Origin: Niebla homalea
Lineage: Eukaryota > Ascomycota > Lecanoromycetes > Lecanorales > Ramalinaceae
NCBI GenBank assembly: GCA_019925105.1
Contig: JAHGAU010000007.1
Span: forward strand, 1,364,001 to 1,428,000
DNA: 64,000 bases
Direction of reading: 5' to 3'
Notes under the pieces: model-generated
Seen by the model: the letters and a program-made list of their open reading frames with translations, nothing else
What the model was told of the DNA's origin: nothing
Databases searched by the model: none
Position numbers and translations under genes: made by a program
In this document: positions 57,655 to 64,000 of the stretch, piece after piece
Layout: every line of letters begins with the position of its first letter
How positions within the stretch are numbered: position 1 is the stretch's first letter

Positions 57655-60048
57655 CTACATACCACGGTGGGAGTACCCATTAGTATGCGGCCCCTGATTC
57701 GGCCATGATCGAGGTTGTGGACTGCCCTGTTGTTGACTGAAGAAAGCAGGGTTGACATGGGCGCCTGCCGGGATACTAGGGAAATTCGGAGGTTGTGACT
57801 GTGGCTGTTGGAAGTGTGACAAATTTTGCTGCTGTCCATGGATTGGACTTGCCTGCGACCGGAATTGAACTTGTCCACCAAGGTGGTTCGCTGGCTGAAA
57901 GGCCTGTGATGGATCACGGTATCCGACGTACCCGGCGTCTGCTGAATACCCCGAGTGACTGGATGGGTTTTGTTGCCCGTATTGTGGGGAGCGTTGAGGA
58001 TGAAGAGAAGGATTTATGTTGCTACCGATTGGTGAATAGAAAGGTACTGGTGACATTTGGAGCGAATCCTGAGAGTTCCATTCGCGTCGGTCGTAAGCAG
58101 GCGGTGTAGCAACACCGTAGCCCTGGTTATGGCTAGGTGGTTGAGGTGGCGCATGAATATTTGTGGAATTTGAGGTCGGTCGAAAAGATCCAGGTCCACG
58201 ACTACCTGCCCTAGGAGCGTCCTGATGGCTTCGGCCTCGACCTCCTGATGAGTAGCCTGCAGGCCCAAAGGAGCCGTTAGGTGACGTCTCAGTCGGCGCT
58301 TCTCGCTCAGGCACGATTTCGTGTAGGTTCGCGGGTCGAATAAGAGGTGTATAAAGCTCATCACCATTTGAGAGACCATTAGGAGTCGATTCGCTGCCGT
58401 CATCATAGTTCAACGTTGGGCTAGTACTTGATGATGCATTTTCTGGCGTTGCTGGTATGCCGTTCGAATGATTGAAATGACCGCCCCACTGTCGTGGCCC
58501 TCGACCACGACCCCGACTTCCCCTTGGTCCACGGGAGAAGCCTTCAGAAGGCGCTGCACGTCCCTCATTCCTTGACTGTCTCTGCATCTTTGCTGCCCTC
58601 CTGCATTCTGCTTCTGCTTCATCATCGGAAAATTCCATTTCATCCCTCGCAACTTCTTCGTCATGAATGTTAGAGGCATCAGACCCTTTCAATGCCTTCA
58701 TAGTCTGCGTAAATGTGTATTTCGAGTGTTTCTCAAGGTAGTAGATTGAAGTGTCTATGTTTATTCCGGATTCTGATATCGATTGGGCATTGCTGAAGAG
58801 GACAGAATAGTATGGTTGTTGAACTCGACCAAGAGTCTCTCCTACAGCTCCAATAACAGTCCTGTCTTCCAGACAAAGCACAGATCCATGCTCTAAGACT
58901 TGGTAATCCCATTTTGTCTCTGCTTCGATCAAAATGGAATTTTCCACGATATTCTTCACCTTCCCTAGCAACACGATTTTGTCATCCACTGTAACAACGA
59001 TATCCGGTTTAGGAACGCACTTATCAGCTTTCTCGTTTGCGGTGCGTATTGATCCAGACAAATTGGCTGCTCTCCCACCTCCTTCGTCATCTGAGCCACC
59101 ATCCTCCATTAGCCTCAGAGCCGCCTCTTCTAGACCTAGCGTCTGAAACCCATCCTCATCACTATCATCAGACGACGAGGTAGTTCCTATGGAGTCGGAG
59201 TCTGAGCTTTCGTAAGGTTCTGAGTCGGTCTCAAACTCCGCTTCTCCAGCAGCCTCGTGGACTTTGGAAACTTCTTGAAAGACCTGAGTTGCATCGGCAG
59301 GCTGATTGATTCCATTTGAAAGAGTCGAGGAGGTCGTACTGGGTTCGACATCGCTCTTGACTGCTTTCAATCCATTTGTGCTGACCTGGTCGCTGACATC
59401 CGTATTCGCGGTCTCGTGGTTCATCTGGACTAACTGCAAGGGCCCGTCATCATTTGCCATCTGTACATCTTGCGGCTGTTGCGCTGATGATTTATCCTCA
59501 TTGATCTTCGCAGGCTCCTCTTCGTTTGACTCCTCTTGCGCGGACACATTTGCAGCAAGCTTCTCGTCAGCACGCAGGGGCGCGCCTTCACTGAGGCCCG
59601 GCGCTGAAGACGTAGTCATCTTGGTGTCTAACGACTCTGGTTCTGCATCGTCCATTGCTTCCTCTTGCGTATGAAGACTTTCATCGATCTTCCGTCGCCC
59701 TGGCGCAACATCTTGAGTAGTCTGTGGAGCTTGAAACTCGAGAGGCTTGGCATCAAATGCTGGTGTGGTCTCATCCTCTGCTGCTTGTTCAGAAACAGGC
59801 AGTTCGCCTCCGTCAGGGCCTGCATCTCGCGTTGGGGATCCATCTTGCGCTCCAAGGGTGATGCTACTTTGAGCAGATTCTTCTGTTTTCGGAGTCGCGG
59901 CGTCCTTCTGAATTCCCTGATGACTCGTCTGCTCATCTTTTTTAACCTGTTGGGTATCATTGCCAGTATCCAAACCAGGTATGCTCATTCCCCCAGCGCT
60001 GAATGCAACGGGATTCGCGGGTGGGGCAGCATCTTGGTGCGTTTCCAT
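57655..60048 (-). CDS. naf1: H/ACA RNP assembly factor Naf1
   Basis: A single exon of 797 residues from the ATG at 60048. A long acidic Ser/Glu/Asp-rich N-terminus is followed by the Naf1 core at about residues 345-480 (DIVVTVDDKIVLLGKVKNIV, GSVLCLEDRTVIGAVGETLG, YYSVLF). This six-stranded barrel relates to Gar1. After it come basic RG repeats (GPRGSRGRGRGPR) and a Gln/Pro/Ser-rich tail. Naf1 escorts the dyskerin/Cbf5 complex to nascent H/ACA snoRNAs in the nucleus and is later replaced by Gar1. The last codons overlap a GTATGT donor-like site, so a short extra 3' exon cannot be excluded. Confidence 0.92.
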   Translation of the reverse strand: METHQDAAPPANPVAFSAGGMSIPGLDTGNDTQQVKKDEQTSHQGIQKDAATPKTEESAQSSITLGAQDGSPTRDAGPDGGELPVSEQAAEDETTPAFDAKPLEFQAPQTTQDVAPGRRKIDESLHTQEEAMDDAEPESLDTKMTTSSAPGLSEGAPLRADEKLAANVSAQEESNEEEPAKINEDKSSAQQPQDVQMANDDGPLQLVQMNHETANTDVSDQVSTNGLKAVKSDVEPSTTSSTLSNGINQPADATQVFQEVSKVHEAAGEAEFETDSEPYESSDSDSIGTTSSSDDSDEDGFQTLGLEEAALRLMEDGGSDDEGGGRAANLSGSIRTANEKADKCVPKPDIVVTVDDKIVLLGKVKNIVENSILIEAETKWDYQVLEHGSVLCLEDRTVIGAVGETLGRVQQPYYSVLFSNAQSISESGINIDTSIYYLEKHSKYTFTQTMKALKGSDASNIHDEEVARDEMEFSDDEAEAECRRAAKMQRQSRNEGRAAPSEGFSRGPRGSRGRGRGPRQWGGHFNHSNGIPATPENASSSTSPTLNYDDGSESTPNGLSNGDELYTPLIRPANLHEIVPEREAPTETSPNGSFGPAGYSSGGRGRSHQDAPRAGSRGPGSFRPTSNSTNIHAPPQPPSHNQGYGVATPPAYDRREWNSQDSLQMSPVPFYSPIGSNINPSLHPQRSPQYGQQNPSSHSGYSADAGYVGYRDPSQAFQPANHLGGQVQFRSQASPIHGQQQNLSHFQQPQSQPPNFPSIPAGAHVNPAFFSQQQGSPQPRSWPNQGPHTNGYSHRGM

Positions 60049-60412
60049 CTTTTAGTCGTTGGGAGGGTGATATAGTGAGCTCATTGGTACGAGCCAGTGA
60101 TAGACATACTTCTATATTTCAATACCCGCTGATTGTCTTGATGGTTGGCGCCCGCGCAGTGAGGTCCTTGTGGAAGATGAGAGTATTTATGATTTGGACA
60201 TTTCAAAAATGTTTATACCGATAAGTTTTTAGCCGGAGATCTGCCGATGGCATACTTCAGCTGCACTATTCCGTAGATGCACGTCATAGTCATAATATTT
60301 CTGGGAATGCGCGTGTTGCAAATAATGGGTTGATACAGTGGAGCTGTTATGAATCAACATGTATATGCATTCGAACCCTGGCCAGAATTAAACAATCCAA
60401 CCTCGCTATACG
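60049..60412. other. Intergenic
   Basis: Upstream region of naf1 and the 3' flank of the permease gene, both on the reverse strand. Nothing coding seen. Confidence 0.45.
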
Positions 60413-62388
60413 TTATGCCGAAACATCCAAGGGGCTGGTGCAGCCATACGCATTGAGCTGTGGTTCGGCATAGATCGTAATCAAGTTCTCCACCGCTGCC
60501 CAAGTGCCCAGACCAGCGGTAGCCAATGCTCCTCCCAAGTAGATCACATTCCATACATTCAGATACCATTTCCCCGCCATGAAGCCTCTCATTGCCCGCT
60601 TGATGCCGCTATCGTGCCTAATGACATTGCCGGTCGCCGGATCGAATCCTTCGTCCTCGCGGAGAGCACCCTTCTTGATGTTGTACGCTAAGTGAAGTAG
60701 CGGGGGAAAGGTGTAAGTGAAATGCAAGATACACGTTGCCGAGACAATTCCTGTGAAGCCGGCGAAATCGGGAATTGCTGCGCCAACGACAAAAGCAAGT
60801 GACCAGTAGATGGGAATGATGAAAGCCCACAGGATCTTGCCAGTCCTGTGGGTCAGAGGGGGTGCGTTGAAGAAATCCACCAGGATATTGTTGTAGAGTA
60901 CTGAGAATGCGAGATTAGCCATCATCGCCCATCATCAGGAGGGAAACATTTGAACTCACCTTTTACGCCAATGTTTCCATACAAGGCCGCAGCAATCAGC
61001 GCAGAGACCATTGCAAGAACATTGCCAGCAGTCTGCCAGGGGTAGTGTGAAACCCCTAAGTAAGACGGTGTCTGAATGTACTGGCCCTGGTAGTTGTAGA
61101 AGTAAAGCCCGTAGATCATGTACACCACATAGATGAAAATCTGTGCCGACCACATGGCCTTCAAGAAGTCCTTTGGCCGCTTCATCTCTGCCATGAATTC
61201 AGGAAAGAGCATGGCGCCACCATATGAATAGACGGCCTGCATAAGGCCATTGACGGCGGCACCAAAATTGCTCTTATCAGGCAAACCTGCGCTGTGCTGG
61301 ATTGGCGGGTAATTGCCAGCCGCATCCGGGGTGACCAAATCAGGGTTGATGGAGTATCCAGCAGACGAGCCCGAGGCGCTGTACAGAGGAGGGGAGTGCG
61401 CAATGAAACCCATGGTCAGAAAGATGATGAGGAGGTTGATCCAGATGGCAAAATTGGCCAGCCATCCAAATTTCTGAAGCGTACGAATCTGGCCGACGAA
61501 GAAGCCGCCTATTGCCCAAATAAGGCAGCAGACCGCATAACACAACTTGAATTTGGTGGCCTCTGAAAGAGCTTCACCATTGGAGATTGTGATGACCGCG
61601 ACATTGCAGAGGAGCTGGATTGCCTGGAGTATATTCAAGCCGTAGCGACCGACATGGCCATAAAGGCGGAAACCCATGTCGCCATACGATTTGCAGGGGA
61701 ATTCGTGAGAATCGATGCCTGAAGACGATAATTGTCAGTCAGGCGTACCAGTGGTTCCTCATCGGCGATGGACATACCCATAAAGATTTTGTAAAGAAGC
61801 CAGCCGGAAAAGCCAGCCATGAAGCCAAAGGCGGTATAAAGGGCGGTACCAGGTCTGTTCGAATTATCAGTCGCTAGTTTCAATCCTCTGCTCCTTGGAT
61901 GTGACCCACCCCCAACCAGTAGTCGCGAAGGCATAAGGCAAAGCGAAGGGACCCAAAATGTCTGTGGTGATGAGATAGAAGATAGCCCCCATTGTTGCTG
62001 TGCGAGCAGCTCTTGAAGCATTGGTCCACTCTTCATCAGTGACATGTGCACGGGTGTACCTGTCCGAAATATTGGCTGCGACTACATGAGAGCTCCTGTG
62101 TTTTTCGCTATCGCCGCTTGGACTTTGGGCGCCCTTTCCAGACTTGCTAGGCAAGATGGTCGAGAGGATGCCCTTGGTAGGACCCTCAATGGGTTGTTCC
62201 AATTCTTCACGTCGCGCCTTCTCCGCATAGTAATGGTATTCTTCGAAAGAGACGTTGGGATCATGAAGCAGCCTCATCTGAGGTTTGGTGTAGTTCGACA
62301 GCCCTTGGCCTCCCATGATTATATCGTCGCTACTGCCAGCCAGGCGAGGGTCGCCCCCATCAAGGGCTAGATTGCCTCCTGTGGCCAT
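60413..62388 (-). CDS. Amino-acid permease, AAAP family (Mtr-like)
   Basis: Exons are 62388-61910, 61854-61778, 61718-60960 and 60900-60413, giving 600 residues, with GTGGGT, GTATGT and GTGAGT donors. A hydrophilic N-terminus (about 130 residues, with SFEEYHYYAEKARREE) is followed by about ten membrane helices. The first has the transporter start TTDILGPFALPYAFATTGWG, then GDMGFRLYGHVGRYGLNILQ and ALYGNIGVKVLYNN. The sequence fits the fungal branch of AAAP proteins that includes Neurospora Mtr, a neutral/aromatic amino-acid proton symporter at the plasma membrane; a vacuolar role is also possible. The start ATG follows an in-frame TTG. Helix boundaries agree with splice sites in loops. Confidence 0.88.
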
Positions 62389-64000
62389 TCTGTGAGTACG
62401 AGGAAGGAATAAGAGGGCGAGCAGGCGCAAGGTATCAGAGGAAGAGCGGAAACGGAAAGAAAAGTAAAGAATGAGTGGGTTGAGCGAGGTAATAATGCCG
62501 TCGTATATAACGCCATGGCTGCAGTTGTGCTCTCTGGCAGCAGTGTTGAGCTCCTGCTCTTTTGAGTAAGGTGGAGATATGTGCCCGGCCTGAGACTAAC
62601 GAAGGGAACAGTAGCATTGTGGTGTGGAGCGTAGCAGGCGATGCGGAAGGACTGAAGGCGGGGTCACCCGGGTCTGAACATTGAAATCGCCTATAGGCTC
62701 CTTACTCTCGACACGGTCTAGGACATTGGTAAAGGAGCTCTGCCGGACTAAAAACGCCAATCATTGAGCTCCCAAGTGATCCGGATCCGGCATCGACGCA
62801 CGCGAGATGCCCAGCTGATCATCGCAAACGGCTCAAATTCGCCACGAGAAGATAAGTCCCTCGGTTGCCATCTGCCGGCTCTGTCACTGAAGCCACAGGC
62901 AAGACAAGCTCAGGATATCAGGCCATTGTAGGGGGATGTGACCATTAGCGACGGCCGCCCGTGTTGCTTAAATGCGATACACCAGCATTAGAGCCTTTAC
63001 AGGCTTGGCCTGCTTGGCAATATCAGATGGTGATGAAATCGTGCTCAACCTAAGTAGAGAAACGCGATGAAACGAGGAGTCTCAGGGAAGAGGAGATGTT
63101 ACTGCTTTTGGATCTAGCTCGGCATGCGATTGACTTTGCATTATCGAATGGAAAGGACGCTCACGCCCAGTCTTACTTTTTGGTGTGATAAGGATTAACA
63201 ACGGAATATATCGGGAATGATAGGCTAAGGCGGCGCGCTGGTGGCGCCGTCTTATGTTGTATTTCCCCAATTGATATTTGAGAACCGATGGTCTCCGCAC
63301 TTTGTATCCCTCGGTCCGTAGGTACTTGAGTTGGCACTATTGGAACTTGCACGGAAGTTTCTTGCATGGTATGAATGTATAATCCATCAACCACTGTACC
63401 TTGCCGTTCTTCAGCTGCATGAGAATGACTCCTGCTCAGTTTGATCGACCATTTGAAACGGACCTTGGTATGATCGCATTGGTCGCATGGCAGTCTCCAC
63501 AGAATCGCTCTTGCCTTTGCGGGCAGCTCCGGAACCTTGTCTCCTAATCCCTAGCGCATATCAGCAGTTAGCACGACTGCTATCACTGTCATAGGTCAAG
63601 TGTCGGCATAGCGCTGACATGCCTCCCAATCAAGCAGCGCTATAAATGTAAATAGTAGGTCATGAAGTCTTGAGATGAACACAATGTGTCCATCAGTTGC
63701 GAGTCCCGAGAAACCTTCACAATGATTCCTCTGGCGCTTCCATTCTGGCTAAAAGCAAGAGATGGGTTTGCTTCGAAGCGTTCAAATTAGTTGCCGCTCG
63801 TGTGAGACTGGTCCTTGACAAGAGTCACCCGCAGAGGCTGTCTGACCCTGTAAATTCCTTCCAAAAGAGTATCAGTGGACTGTATCCTCAAAACATCATT
63901 TCCCCACCACCTCTAATGTCCCTCCTTTTCCCTTTGAATGTATCCCTCTCCCCCTCTGGAACTGCTCATCCTTACTTGCCCGCCCGATACATATCAAACA
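62389..64000. other. Upstream region of permease, no gene recognised
   Basis: 1.6 kb to the right edge. Short frames only (for example 63394-63173 reverse), without recognisable content. The first 200 bases are the permease leader. Confidence 0.4.

Noticed and set aside
60355..60400. Reverse-strand GGGTTCGAAT as a tRNA T arm
   Set aside because: The flanking five-base stem does not pair and the rest of the cloverleaf is missing.
55194..62388. Right-hand genes (SDR, Naf1, permease) as a functional cluster
   Set aside because: Their known roles are unrelated and gaps, strand and composition are ordinary.

Overview
The window is nuclear DNA from a filamentous ascomycete (Pezizomycotina; a Dothideomycete would fit but the class is not proven). 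The evidence is short GT-AG introns of about 45-100 bases with CTGAC/CTAAC-like branch points, compact genes on both strands, a divergent histone H3/H4 pair with single introns, and fungus-specific families: HET, a SigF-like NTF2 protein, a GPI-anchored Cys protein, muniscin Syp1, an Rpn4-like factor and an Mtr-like permease. I rebuilt the gene models by hand from splice sites and reading frame, and every multi-exon model closes in frame.

Layout. 1-6.0 kb is an accessory-looking end: a HET-type fragment, a flavin monooxygenase, an NTF2-like membrane protein and a cytochrome P450. 6.4-15.4 kb holds a PCI-domain mRNA-export protein, Lcp5, mitochondrial 1-Cys peroxiredoxin, a TMEM53/DUF829 protein, a GPI-anchored Cys-rich secreted protein, the E2 enzyme Ubc7 and a small conserved protein. 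15.4-19.1 kb is gene-poor and contains a broken P450. 19.2-42.2 kb is a dense housekeeping block: Exo5, a DUF3445 haem N-demethylase-like protein, Alg9, RNA polymerase I subunit Rpa190, Prp3, Mad1, a single-pass SH3 membrane protein and Syp1. 42.9-46.9 kb has a Csk1-like kinase and the H3/H4 pair. 46.9-50.1 kb and 52.5-55.2 kb are large non-coding-looking gaps on either side of an Rpn4-like zinc-finger gene. 55.2-62.4 kb holds an SDR reductase, a GC-rich locus with an interrupted reading frame, Naf1 and an amino-acid permease. The last 1.6 kb shows no gene.

The genes do not form one pathway. Three concern ribosome biogenesis (Lcp5, Rpa190, Naf1), two concern ER quality control or glycosylation (Ubc7, Alg9), and one likely controls proteasome genes (Rpn4-like). 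I did not find a new multi-gene system. The most notable observations are the decayed P450 with Trp-to-stop changes, the frame-disrupted GC-rich locus with out-of-register direct repeats, an ATGA-overlapping upstream ORF before the DUF829 gene, and doubled splice donors at the end of syp1.
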